DNA from: an uncultured bacterium
Lineage (GTDB): Bacteria; Bacillota_I; Bacilli_A; RFN20; CAG-826
Assembly (NCBI GenBank): GCA_949299335.1
Contig: CASGAD010000021.1
Span: 1-50,135 of the forward strand
DNA: 50,135 nucleotides
Direction of reading: 5' to 3'
Positions 24,857 through 33,851 of this stretch are shown here, piece by piece. Below the pieces are notes generated by a model. That model did not search any database. It worked only from the letters and a program-made list of their open reading frames with translations, and had not been told where the DNA came from. Position numbers and translations under genes: made by a program. The first letter of the stretch is position 1. The number at the start of each line of letters is the position of its first letter.

Positions 24857-25912
24857 TTATAGAGGATATTTTATATTTGGTAATTCAAGTGTCTCATCTT
24901 GAAACATAAATGTGTAGTAGTTACTAAAAGTAGTTAAATATAAATAGTCATTAGAAATTTTAAAACTATATTCATAATTTTCAGTAAATAAATAATATCT
25001 AATAAACCAGCCTCCAGGAGGTATAAGATCATCTTTTTTAATTAAATATTTACGTGTTAAGTTAAATATCTCTTTAATATCTTCATTACTAGTTGAATAA
25101 ACTATATTTTCTTCGCTTAAATCAGGATTTATAGAATTATACCCTTTTAGCATTCCAACTTTAATTACTTCGGTAGCTTTTAAGCCTTTCGCCCATGTAA
25201 ACACTTCATTAAATAAATAAGTCCTATCAATATAAAAAGGATCTGTATTAATACGAATAGTAATATCCTGAGCAGGCATATAAAAGCGATAACCCCAATA
25301 ATTAGAATCACTATGGTAATTATTTACTTTATATTTATCATTTATATAAACATAATTCTCTGCATCATAAGTAGGATAAAGCTTAATATCAACTGCTTCA
25401 CCAAATCTATATTTAGATTTTATAGATGTAATTAAATTATCTTTTCCATCAATAATTTTTACATTATAACTTTTATTTAAGTCTAATGATGTCTTAATTA
25501 TATTTAAGTCATTTTCATTAAGTAAGGCATATTCATCACTAGTTAAAGAAGAAATAAAAGGATTGCTTTTTAAAATTAAACCATTATATAAGTTAATATT
25601 ATACCTAACATAGACTGCTTCATTTTCGTCACTATCTTTTAAGTTTCTTTTAGCTACAAACATAAGTTCTCCTAAATGGTCTAAAGAATAAGTTTCACAT
25701 TCAATTTTTTCTTTTTGATATTCTAAAGAGTCTAAAACAGAAAATAATGTCTTTTCTTGAGTGTCAGTAAACTTAGTTGAACTATTATCATCATAAATTA
25801 CTTCATAATCAGAATATGGGGAAATATTAGGATAATCAGGAATTGTTGACCCACAAGAAGAAACAGCTAAACTAATTAACAATAGATTTAAAATTTTAGT
25901 TAATCTTTTCAT
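24857..25912 (-). CDS. Lipoprotein of unknown function
   Basis: 351 residues with signal peptide and lipobox AVSSCG (Cys20). The mature part is rich in Tyr, Asn and Asp with no repeats and no recognised domain; a stretch near 150-235 (NVKIIDGKDNLITSIKSKYR, then FYMPAQDITIRI) resembles the small beta domains found in InlB-type or SipA-like surface proteins. It follows the two large exporter genes by about 100 nt and has its own promoter (TTAACA, 18 bp, TGGTAAAAT). Confidence 0.75.
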   Translation of the reverse strand: MKRLTKILNLLLISLAVSSCGSTIPDYPNISPYSDYEVIYDDNSSTKFTDTQEKTLFSVLDSLEYQKEKIECETYSLDHLGELMFVAKRNLKDSDENEAVYVRYNINLYNGLILKSNPFISSLTSDEYALLNENDLNIIKTSLDLNKSYNVKIIDGKDNLITSIKSKYRFGEAVDIKLYPTYDAENYVYINDKYKVNNYHSDSNYWGYRFYMPAQDITIRINTDPFYIDRTYLFNEVFTWAKGLKATEVIKVGMLKGYNSINPDLSEENIVYSTSNEDIKEIFNLTRKYLIKKDDLIPPGGWFIRYYLFTENYEYSFKISNDYLYLTTFSNYYTFMFQDETLELPNIKYPL

Positions 25913-25929
25913 AGCCTATACCTAATTTA

Positions 25930-25959
25930 ATTTTACCATTATATTTGTGAAATTGTTAA
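25930..25959 (-). promoter_or_regulatory. Promoter of the 25912 lipoprotein gene
   Basis: On the minus strand TTAACA (25959-25954), an 18-bp spacer ending in TGG, and TAAAAT (25935-25930): an extended -10 promoter with a short leader carrying TTAGG. Confidence 0.5.
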
Positions 25960-26014
25960 AGTTAAAAATATAATTAAAACACATTAAAATTGTAAAAAGT
26001 TTAAATTGCAAACA

Positions 26015-28576
26015 TTAAATATCATGCTTAACCATAATGTTATGCGGTGTTTTCGATAATAAAGTTAATATTGGAAGCATCGAAAAGAATAAAACAAGAC
26101 CATATACTAATAACAAGACTATTAAATTAATCCATATTGGTACCCCAATACTAGCAAAAACTATGGCTAGAATTACATAAGGAATGCTAAAATAAAGACC
26201 AAATGTTGTAGATATTTCTAAAGCTACATGTCTAAAAATAGGCGCTCGATTCATGCCTAAAGAACGGTACACTCCAATTTTCTTTTCTTGAGAAATGTAA
26301 TATGATCTAAACAATAATGAATAGGTCAAAACCATTACCGCAAATAAAAGCACACTTATAATAAAAATTAACAAATAGTAATTTAATCTATCTGCGTTAC
26401 CTGACAAATCTTCATAACTCCCAATGATTGAATGATTATTTAATACAAAACTAGAAAGATCACTATTTTTAGGGACCACAACTTCAATACCTTGATAACT
26501 ATTATTATCAATATAAAAGTATTGATAATTATAGTACGAGTTAGAGTAATCAACCGCTTTACTTAAAGCCACACTATTCCATTCATCATAAAAAGCTAAA
26601 GCAATAGGTGCGGAATCAGTGCATTTATAAGTCTTAGTCACTAAAAATGGAAACTTCGTAAAATAATCATTTAAAACCTGATAGACATCTTCTCTAAACG
26701 CAAAGGTTGGATAATCATACGTACTATCTGTATTAATTTCGGTATATTCATAATCATAATTCTTTGCGTCATCTATACTAAGCATATCAGTTTCAAATGA
26801 GACGCAGATATGACTTAATAAGTTATCATCGACTTGAAGAATTGCATCATCATGGTCGAAAACATATTGCACAAATGCTCCAGAATTATTTAAATAGTTA
26901 AGTAGTAATGGGCTTTTTTCTAATGCACTTGTCGAAATAGATAAATAGTTTCCATATGTAGCTTTCTCTAATTTTATGCCATCAAAAATATCAAGCGATA
27001 CGCCATAACGATACAATTTTTCATTTTTACCACTAAATTTATAAGTCCCATATACATTTTCTTCATGTGGAAATAATATTGCTTCATTACTAATTAAATC
27101 TGTATAGCCAACAATTTTATAACTAACTTGTTTATTATATTTATAGACTTTAAATTCACTGCCAATTATTTCTTTAGTAGTAAAACTTCTTAGTGTGTCA
27201 TAAAGTTTTTTACTTATTAAAACTTCATCAACTTTATAATCTTTATCTTTAGTTAAAAAGCTATCTTTAATTCCAACAAGTTGACCACTTGTTAAGTAGT
27301 TATAACTCCAAGTATTAAAATCATTTTCTAAAGCTGAAAAGCTAGAAAAATCTAATTCGATTCGCTTTCCTATTGATAAAAATGTCCCTGGATTATCATT
27401 AGTAAATTCTAAGGCATTAGTTAATCCCTTTCCATAATTAGAACAAAGATATACTTCTTGTCTATTCCATTGAGAAGAATATTCATTATACCAACTATAT
27501 GAAAAGGCGAAAAAGAAACTAAACACGAAAGCTAAAATAAAGGAGATAACAGTTAAAAATTTCTTATGTTTAAAAGAAGTATTTAACTTAGGAAAAAATA
27601 ATCTTTCCTTAACTTTTTCTTTTTTCGTCTCATCAAAATTGCTTGTATCAAAACTAATTTCTTGAACATTTTCCATCTCTTTATTTTCTAAAGTAACAAA
27701 CATCGAAGGTTCTAATTTAGTCGCAATTACTCCTTCAGGTAACTCTATATAAGTTTTTCCATCTCTTCTTAATAAGGTAATTTCTACTTCTTTATTACTC
27801 GAGTTATCTAAATCATAAACTTTGAATTTGAAGCCGTTTTTAGAAAAATCTATACAATTTGCATCTTTTTTAGTTAAATTTGAATGTTTTACTCCCTTGT
27901 TGATTATATTATTGCTAATAGTTTTTTCTTTTAAAACTCCATCCTCAATTCGATACAAAATATCATTATATTTATTTGCCATCTCTTCATTATGAGTGAC
28001 TAGTAAAACAAGCATCTCTTTAGAGAGCTCTTTTAAGATTTCGAAAATTTGTTCGCCGTTTACTGAATCCAAATTACCAGTTGGTTCATCAGCAAATAAA
28101 ACATCTGGTTTAGATGAAATTGCTCTAGCTACTGCAACACGTTGTCTTTGTCCTAATGAAAGTTGACCAGCTTTCCTTCTACGATAACGCAATAATCCTA
28201 CTGCTCTTAAGCTTTCATCAATCCTTTTTTCACATTCTTCAGGATTTGAAATTCCTTTAATGAGTAAACCTTTTTTAACATTAGAAAAAACTGTTTCATT
28301 GTCTTCTAAATAAAAGTCTTGGAAAATATATGAAAAATGAGTCTGTCTATATTTATCAATTTCAGACATATTATATTTTTGAGGGCCATTACCATAATCA
28401 ATCATCCCTTTATAATCATCTAGTCCACCAATAACATTTAAAAGGGTACTTTTTCCACTTCCAGAACGACCTAAAAATATTACAAGTCCGCGATCAGGAA
28501 GTTCTATATTTATAGAATTAAGAACAACTCTTTCGTTATTTTTAAATTTCTTTTCTATATCTTTTAATACAATCAT
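26015..28576 (-). CDS. ABC exporter ATPase-permease fusion, MacB/FtsX type (second of a pair)
   Basis: 853 residues. The ATPase has Walker A GRSGSGKST at about 35-43, Q-loop FQDFYL near 90, signature LSLGQRQR near 140-147, Walker B VLFADEPTGNLD near 160-171, and VTHN near 194. A linker of about 110 residues follows, then a helix at about 335-357, an external domain of about 370 residues rich in Tyr/Asn/Asp, and three helices at about 733-756, 775-805 and 808-835. The last segment carries the FtsX-typical KKIGVYRSLGMNRAPIFRHV. ATG overlaps the upstream TGA (ATGA), with AGGGGG before it, so it forms a stoichiometric pair with the 28573 protein. Confidence 0.9.
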   Translation of the reverse strand: MIVLKDIEKKFKNNERVVLNSINIELPDRGLVIFLGRSGSGKSTLLNVIGGLDDYKGMIDYGNGPQKYNMSEIDKYRQTHFSYIFQDFYLEDNETVFSNVKKGLLIKGISNPEECEKRIDESLRAVGLLRYRRRKAGQLSLGQRQRVAVARAISSKPDVLFADEPTGNLDSVNGEQIFEILKELSKEMLVLLVTHNEEMANKYNDILYRIEDGVLKEKTISNNIINKGVKHSNLTKKDANCIDFSKNGFKFKVYDLDNSSNKEVEITLLRRDGKTYIELPEGVIATKLEPSMFVTLENKEMENVQEISFDTSNFDETKKEKVKERLFFPKLNTSFKHKKFLTVISFILAFVFSFFFAFSYSWYNEYSSQWNRQEVYLCSNYGKGLTNALEFTNDNPGTFLSIGKRIELDFSSFSALENDFNTWSYNYLTSGQLVGIKDSFLTKDKDYKVDEVLISKKLYDTLRSFTTKEIIGSEFKVYKYNKQVSYKIVGYTDLISNEAILFPHEENVYGTYKFSGKNEKLYRYGVSLDIFDGIKLEKATYGNYLSISTSALEKSPLLLNYLNNSGAFVQYVFDHDDAILQVDDNLLSHICVSFETDMLSIDDAKNYDYEYTEINTDSTYDYPTFAFREDVYQVLNDYFTKFPFLVTKTYKCTDSAPIALAFYDEWNSVALSKAVDYSNSYYNYQYFYIDNNSYQGIEVVVPKNSDLSSFVLNNHSIIGSYEDLSGNADRLNYYLLIFIISVLLFAVMVLTYSLLFRSYYISQEKKIGVYRSLGMNRAPIFRHVALEISTTFGLYFSIPYVILAIVFASIGVPIWINLIVLLLVYGLVLFFSMLPILTLLSKTPHNIMVKHDI

Positions 28577-30933
28577 TTTACTGAACCCCCTGCTTCTTTC
28601 AATAAGTTAATGGTTTTCATTTTTCTAGTTTTTTTATCAATAAAGTAAGAGATTAGTACGCCTAGAGCGATAAGAACAAAAAAGAAAGCGATAATAGAAG
28701 GTAAAAATACATCTACAAAAGTAGCAATAAGTGCCTCATTATAATTAAAAAGATAAACATAGATTCCTAAAGACAATATAGTTGAAACTAATATATAAGA
28801 TATAGCCGTAGGTACTGTAATTAATATTAATCTAATCGAATATATAGAACCTTTTCTATATCCTAAAGTAGATAAAACAGCAAAATCAGGTGAATATTTA
28901 TTTAAAACATTTCTTAATAACATGCTTGTAACCCAAGAAGCAAAAATAAATACGATAGCAAAAATCATAATCATAAAAATAATAGGTAAAAGAATCGTGA
29001 TTAAACTAATATAATTCTCTAAAGTTTGGGTTCTACTAATTGTTTCATTTCCTAAATGAGCTTCTTCTCCTACTTTATTTTTAAATGTAGTTGCATCATT
29101 AATATTAGAAAAATAGATAACAGAAAATCCTGTAATTTTATTAAGTAGGATAAGTTTTAATTCTTCAAGTTCATAAGGAAAATAAATTCCTATATTTCCT
29201 TGATAGCCCAAACTAACAATTTCTTCATAACTAAGATAGATTTTTGAATTAACATCATTAATAATTGAGGTATCTTCATCTAAAGCAAACTGATTATAAA
29301 AATCTTTAAAAGTCATGGTTTTATTTAAAACGGTGACTTCTATATTATCTAAAGAATTAAAATAAAATTCTGGTATATACATCGAAGCGAATTCATTATC
29401 ATCACTTTTAAAATTAGATATAAAGTTAACATTCTCACCATTTAATTTAATTTCTAAAAGATCGTCTAAACTATAATTTGTGAATATTGAAGTAAAATCT
29501 AGCTTGCCATATTCACTAGGATTACTAAAGGTATAATCAATATTTGAAAGGATAGTTTCACTAAGCTCAGTTGATATGTCTTTAGTTAGAACAACTTGAA
29601 AACCTGTCGTAATACTAGAAGTTTCTCCTATACCTAAAAGCAATGAATTTTTAAGAATTTGATTACCCTTATAAACAATCGATTCAATCGAATCATTTAG
29701 TGATCCTGTTATACTCAAACCACTTAATTTATTCCCAACTTGAGGAATAAAAGTTTCTTTAAATTGTGTGAGCGTATATGAATTTAAATAGTCACTATTA
29801 TATAAAATGTAATAGCCACTATCGCCGCTAACTTCTTTTTGCATCTTTGAATCACTAGGTAAATAAAATCCAAAGTCCGTATAACCAACATAGTCCCAAA
29901 ATTGAACTTTTATACTCGATAAATATCCACCTTCATCAAGAAAATACTCTTGAGGCAAGTCTTTTTTATAGTCTTCTTGAGGCAAGGAAAATACTACTGC
30001 TGAGTCTGGCAAAGACTTAAAAACTCTAGTAGTTGTGTTCATACTAGATACGCCAAGATCAATCAAAGGATTACTTGCACCAAATCCAATCGCTGATACA
30101 TAGCCAATAACAGAAAATAAAAGTAAGGAACAAAGGAGTAAAATAAAGTTTTTTGGCATACTAAAAATTAGTTTAATTCCAGAGAAAAACACTGCAAAAA
30201 CTGTAGTTTTTTTCTTTTTCTCCACTAATGGCTCATTAATTATTTCATTATGAGCAATAATAGTATCTTCAATTACATTCCCATCTTTTAGCACTAAATG
30301 TCTTGAAGCAATATTTTCTATACTTTCATAATCATGAGTAACATAAAGAATTAAACGGTCTTTTTTTATTTCATTAATTAACTCAATTATTTCTTTAGAA
30401 GTTTTTGAATCAAGATTACCAGTAGGTTCATCAAAAGCTAAAACAGGAGAATTTAAAGCCAAACCTCTAGCAATAACTACACGTTGCTTTTCTCCTCCAG
30501 ATAATTTAATAGTTTTAGCCTTTAATTTATCTTTTAATCCGCATTTAGTTAATGCTTCTATAGCTTCTTTTTTAGCTTCTTTATAAGGTATATTTCTATT
30601 TAGAAGAGCTAAAATAACATTATCTAAAACACTAACTGACTGAACAATGTTATAGTCTTGAAACACTAACGAAACATAGTCATTTCTAAAAGAAATCATA
30701 TCCTCATTAGTAAAATCAGCTGTGCTTTTACCATTAAAGATGATATCTCCTTCATCATAAGAATCCATTAAAGTAATTAAATTTAATAAAGTAGTTTTGC
30801 CACTTCCTGACTCTCCAGTTATAGCAATGAATTCTCCTCTATCAAATGTTAGATTAATATTTTCAATTCCTTTGGAAGATGTTGCGCCATCGTTATAATA
30901 CTTGGACACATCTTTTAATTCTATTAATGCCAT
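28573..30933 (-). CDS. ABC exporter ATPase-permease fusion, MacB/FtsX type (first of a pair)
   Basis: 786 residues. The ATPase has Walker A GESGSGKTT, Q-loop FQDYNI, signature LSGGEKQR, Walker B VLAFDEPTGNLD and VTHD, all at LolD-like spacing within the first 220 residues. One helix at about 250-272 (ILLLCSLLLFSVIGYVSAIG), an external domain of about 340 residues, then helices near 645-675, 700-725 and 740-765; FAVLSTLGYRKGSIYSIRLI is the FtsX-type signature. The frame could open at TTG 30945, but that codon lies in the leader and overlaps GAGG; the ATG at 30933 has GAGG at 6 nt and is preferred. TATAAT lies 22 nt upstream. Confidence 0.9.
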   Translation of the reverse strand: MALIELKDVSKYYNDGATSSKGIENINLTFDRGEFIAITGESGSGKTTLLNLITLMDSYDEGDIIFNGKSTADFTNEDMISFRNDYVSLVFQDYNIVQSVSVLDNVILALLNRNIPYKEAKKEAIEALTKCGLKDKLKAKTIKLSGGEKQRVVIARGLALNSPVLAFDEPTGNLDSKTSKEIIELINEIKKDRLILYVTHDYESIENIASRHLVLKDGNVIEDTIIAHNEIINEPLVEKKKKTTVFAVFFSGIKLIFSMPKNFILLLCSLLLFSVIGYVSAIGFGASNPLIDLGVSSMNTTTRVFKSLPDSAVVFSLPQEDYKKDLPQEYFLDEGGYLSSIKVQFWDYVGYTDFGFYLPSDSKMQKEVSGDSGYYILYNSDYLNSYTLTQFKETFIPQVGNKLSGLSITGSLNDSIESIVYKGNQILKNSLLLGIGETSSITTGFQVVLTKDISTELSETILSNIDYTFSNPSEYGKLDFTSIFTNYSLDDLLEIKLNGENVNFISNFKSDDNEFASMYIPEFYFNSLDNIEVTVLNKTMTFKDFYNQFALDEDTSIINDVNSKIYLSYEEIVSLGYQGNIGIYFPYELEELKLILLNKITGFSVIYFSNINDATTFKNKVGEEAHLGNETISRTQTLENYISLITILLPIIFMIMIFAIVFIFASWVTSMLLRNVLNKYSPDFAVLSTLGYRKGSIYSIRLILITVPTAISYILVSTILSLGIYVYLFNYNEALIATFVDVFLPSIIAFFFVLIALGVLISYFIDKKTRKMKTINLLKEAGGSVK

Positions 30934-30961
30934 AATTGTCCTCAAATATAATTCTATTATA

Positions 30962-31167
30962 AAAAAACAAGTAAATTTTATATATAAATTTTCTTAAAAC
31001 ATATGATTAATCACTTATATTATGAATAAATATGCCTTACATAATATTTAATAAACAGGTATATCTTTAACTTTGATATGTACTTTTTTAAAGCAAAAAG
31101 AGAATTCGCTTTTTTAACTTAAGTCGATTTTATATACATTAATTTAAAAATGTTAGTAATTTAATAT
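30962..31167. other. Intergenic stretch with no recognised feature
   Basis: AT-rich sequence between the exporter promoter and the end of a pseudogene. I see no open frame with a start signal and no RNA gene. Confidence 0.4.
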
Positions 31168-31590
31168 TTACTCTTTAGCTTCTTCATAAGAGTAAAAAGA
31201 TTCAATTCCATCATCACTTGAAGAACCATTATATTTCCACCCAACATTAAACCTACTTAATTCTTTTAATGATGATATGCAAATTGGTATCTCATATTTA
31301 TAAATAGAAATAAAAATTTACAATTTATTTCACTTATAACACCTATATTATTTTTGTTTATAATTATTGCACCCTTATTAATTGGAATAATTTCATGATT
31401 TAAATAATAATGGTTTCTCATCGTTTCATAGTCTTCTAAACACGAATTTATAAAATATTAATCAAACTTTTGATTTGATATAATCATAACTTTTCTTACA
31501 TCGCCAACTTTTATAAGCGTAAAATATAATTTAACCTCTTCATGAGAAAATGGACTTTATTAATAAATTTCATCTTATAAAGCCTTTCAA
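31168..31590 (-). pseudogene. Remnant of a protein gene of unknown family
   Basis: Minus-strand frames give a protein-like string broken by one in-frame TAA and one frameshift: SHEEVKLYFTLIKVGDVRKV, then after the stop YFINSCLEDYETMRNHYYLN, then in another frame SLKELSRFNVGWKYNGSSSD and FYSYEEAKE before a TAA at 31170-31168. The pieces use ordinary codons and join in order, so this is a decayed gene of at least 135 codons. Further left-over pieces may reach about 31700, including the hairpin TTGGCA/TGCCAA at 31653-31670. No family recognised. Confidence 0.6.
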
Positions 31591-31765
31591 GGTCATTAGT
31601 TAAATTAAGATTTCATTTTGAACTATTTCTAATTCTTTTAGCGCTTAGAAAATTGGCATTTTATTGCCAAACCTCTGTCCTTTCCTTTAGTATCGTTTTT
31701 TTGATGGAGGTTTAGCCTTATTTTTAAACTTTTCCATTATTTTATCGTATGATCTAAGGGAAAGT

Positions 31766-32812
31766 TTATTTTAATCTAACATATTTGTTGTTTTTTCCAT
31801 TACCTTCTCGTTTTATTTCACCAAGCTCAATTAGCTTTCTTAATGCTCCTTCTATAGAACTAACGCTGAGTGATGGACATAATTCTCGTATATCTTGTTT
31901 TGTAAACCATCCGATTTTATTCTTTACTGCTTTTCTTACCATATCAATAGCAGGTAGTTTTTCTTCAACGATTTTAAATCTATCTTCAAAATCTCTATAA
32001 GCAGCAAGTATTGTACTTAATAAGTACTTAATAAATGGAATAGGGTTATCATTTCCCTCAATCCACCCTTTCTGGGAAATACTTAGTGCATCATAATATA
32101 AATCCTTGTGTTTTGCTATCTTAGCTTCTAATGAAATGTATTTACCAACATAAAATCCATTTCTATATAATAAAAGTGTTGTTAACAATCTAGACATTCT
32201 ACCATTGCCATCATTAAATGGGTGAATGCAAAGAAAATCATGAATAAACACAGGTATAGCAATTAATGGTTCTAATTCATTATTTCCTATTACTCTATTG
32301 TATTCTTCACAAATTTTATCAAGTGCTGCTGGTGTTTCAAACGGATCAAGTGGCGTGAATAATACTTCAACTTTGCCATCAGAATATGTAGTAGATATAT
32401 AGTTTTGTACATTCTTGGTTCTTCCAGCCATAGGGTTATTCATATGACTATACATAATCTTATGAAGTTGTAATATAAAGTTTTGAGTTAATGGAATTGC
32501 ATCAAAATTTTCGTGAATTATATTTAATACATCACGATATCCGGCAATTTCTTCTTCGGCCCTATTTTTAGGAGTTGTTTTTTCTTTAACTAATTGTTTA
32601 ATTCTTGTATTTGTTGTAACTATACCTTCAATCGCATTTGAAGCTTCTGTGCTTTGAATCTTAGCTATTTCAACTAATTTCTCTAATTCTTCAGGTCTTT
32701 GTTTCAAGTACATTTCTTGCTTTCCAACTTCTTTATATATAGCTGCTATATAACCTAATATTTCTGAATCCCATGTTTTTTTACTTATTAAAGAATAATT
32801 GAAATCTCTCAT
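31766..32812 (-). CDS. Fic-domain protein (AMPylase-type), class II, with C-terminal winged helix
   Basis: 348 residues, apparently intact. The Fic core motif HPFNDGNGRMSR lies at 197-208 with catalytic His197, the phosphate-binding Asn/Gly loop and Arg205. An N-terminal inhibitory helix SNAIEG (58-63) matches the (S/T)xxxE(G/N) pattern of class II Fic proteins, whose Glu blocks ATP until released. The flap region is NYISTTYSDGKVEVLFTPLD. The C-terminal 60 residues form a winged helix (FTKQDIRELCPSLSVSSIEG). Fic enzymes transfer AMP to Tyr/Thr/Ser of targets; the target here is unknown, and bacterial class II members often modify themselves or nothing known. GAGGTGA precedes ATG. Confidence 0.92.
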   Translation of the reverse strand: MRDFNYSLISKKTWDSEILGYIAAIYKEVGKQEMYLKQRPEELEKLVEIAKIQSTEASNAIEGIVTTNTRIKQLVKEKTTPKNRAEEEIAGYRDVLNIIHENFDAIPLTQNFILQLHKIMYSHMNNPMAGRTKNVQNYISTTYSDGKVEVLFTPLDPFETPAALDKICEEYNRVIGNNELEPLIAIPVFIHDFLCIHPFNDGNGRMSRLLTTLLLYRNGFYVGKYISLEAKIAKHKDLYYDALSISQKGWIEGNDNPIPFIKYLLSTILAAYRDFEDRFKIVEEKLPAIDMVRKAVKNKIGWFTKQDIRELCPSLSVSSIEGALRKLIELGEIKREGNGKNNKYVRLK

Positions 32813-32838
32813 TTGTTCACCTCATAGAATTATTTTTC

Positions 32839-32873
32839 CCTTAAATTTTATAGAGTTTTAAGGTTAAAGTCAA
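32839..32873 (-). promoter_or_regulatory. Promoter of the Fic gene with flanking inverted repeat
   Basis: On the minus strand TTGACT (32873-32868), a 17-bp spacer, and TAAAAT (32850-32845): a near-consensus promoter. CCTTAAA and TTTAAGG (32863-32857 and 32845-32839), 11 nt apart, flank and partly overlap the -10. They may be an operator for the protein's own winged helix. Confidence 0.6.
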
Positions 32874-32956
32874 TATATAAGGGTATTTTTAATGTTTTTG
32901 TTCTGACTTTTTAAATTTAAGTCAACTAGGCCTACAATAATTAAAAAGTATCATAC

Positions 32957-33290
32957 TTAAATATACTTTTTCATGATAGCAACGATTTTAGGTAAATCTA
33001 TTTTTACGGTGTCGTATATAACCTTAACATCAACCTTGCCATAATCATGAACTATTCGATTAAGCATACCTTTAATTGCGCTCCATGGTACTTCTTTATG
33101 CTTATTTTTAAAATTTTCAGTTAATTTTACAGAATTTTCAAACACTTGTATTATAAGAAACAGAATCTAGTAAAACTTCATCTTTTCCAAGTTCTTCATA
33201 TGTATTGACATTTTTTGTATGTTCAAGAACAAATTCAATGTCTCTTACAATCTTTTCAATATAGTATGTATTATTTTTAATATTATCCAT
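32957..33290 (-). pseudogene. HEPN-domain (DUF86/HepT-like) toxin, frameshifted
   Basis: The gene starts at ATG 33290-33288, overlapping the antitoxin stop by 8 nt as usual for MNT-HEPN pairs. The first 50 codons (MDNIKNNTYYIEKIVRDIEF... ...LLDSVSYNTSV) end in TGA at about 33141. The rest of the HEPN domain continues in another frame (VFENSVKLTENFKNKHKEVP, then GMLNRIVHDYGKVD) to a TAA at 32957. The domain order and ends match DUF86 (about 110 residues). In intact HEPN RNases the motif is R-x4-H, as in GMRNRIVHDY; here the Arg position holds Leu, so even without the frameshift the active site is lost. HepT-type toxins cleave RNA or are AMPylated by MntA. Confidence 0.85.
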
Positions 33291-33753
33291 ATATCTTTAT
33301 TCCATCTGATAAAATTTCATTTACGAGATCAAAGTTATCCTTAATCTGCTCTTGATTTAGTAAGTCTACTTTCTTTTTTAAATTTTCCCTAAGCTCCTCA
33401 ACTAATTCATAAAACTTTATTCCTGTAACTTCTGTGTAAACGAGTAAATCAACATCACTTGTCTCTTTTGCTTTTCCCTTTGCGTATGAACCAAACAAAT
33501 AGCAATAACGAACCTTATATTTTTTTAATATAGACTCACAAACGGACTTTATTCGCTCTATTTCTAATATTCCATGCGTTTCATCAACATAACCATATTG
33601 CCCCAACTTATTCACCATAAATTGATACTTCATATTATTTTTATTTACGTCATCTCGTTCATAGTTTTGATATGTACGTAATGGAATTCCTAAATATTTA
33701 GCACATTCAGCTTGTGTCATGTTATAGCTTTTTCTTAACTCTTTTAATTGCAT
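33283..33753 (-). CDS. XRE-HTH fused to MNT nucleotidyltransferase (MntA-like antitoxin)
   Basis: 156 residues. Residues 1-55 are an XRE helix-turn-helix (MTQAECAKYLGIPLRTYQNY). Residues about 65-155 are a minimal nucleotidyltransferase with the full GSYAKGKAKETSDVDLL signature (Gly88-Ser89, Asp100, Asp102), the metal- and ATP-binding core. MntA-type antitoxins AMPylate a Tyr of the HEPN partner to silence it; the partner gene follows directly with an 8-nt overlap but is broken. The HTH is expected to bind the palindromes just upstream. GAGG precedes ATG. Confidence 0.92.
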   Translation of the reverse strand: MQLKELRKSYNMTQAECAKYLGIPLRTYQNYERDDVNKNNMKYQFMVNKLGQYGYVDETHGILEIERIKSVCESILKKYKVRYCYLFGSYAKGKAKETSDVDLLVYTEVTGIKFYELVEELRENLKKKVDLLNQEQIKDNFDLVNEILSDGIKIYG

Positions 33754-33782
33754 AATTTTTCCTCAATTTTAATATAATCTTT

Positions 33783-33851
33783 ATTCTAGTTTACGCAAGT
33801 AAAATACGCAATTATTGCGTAAACTTTTAATAGTAAATACGCAATTATTGT
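33783..33851 (-). promoter_or_regulatory. Promoter and operator array of the HTH-MNT antitoxin
   Basis: On the minus strand TTGCGT (33811-33806) and TAGAAT (33788-33783) are 17 bp apart. A perfect palindrome TACGCAAT-T-ATTGCGTA lies at 33805-33821 across the -35. Two further TACGCAA half-sites are at 33792-33798 and 33839-33845; the last is part of a 15-bp direct repeat (AATACGCAATTATTG, also at 33803-33817). Binding of the antitoxin's HTH here would shut its own promoter. Confidence 0.75.

Noticed and set aside
33791-33851. Possible CRISPR or tandem repeat array
   Set aside because: There are only two direct copies of 15 bp with no regular spacers; the palindromic centre fits an operator better.
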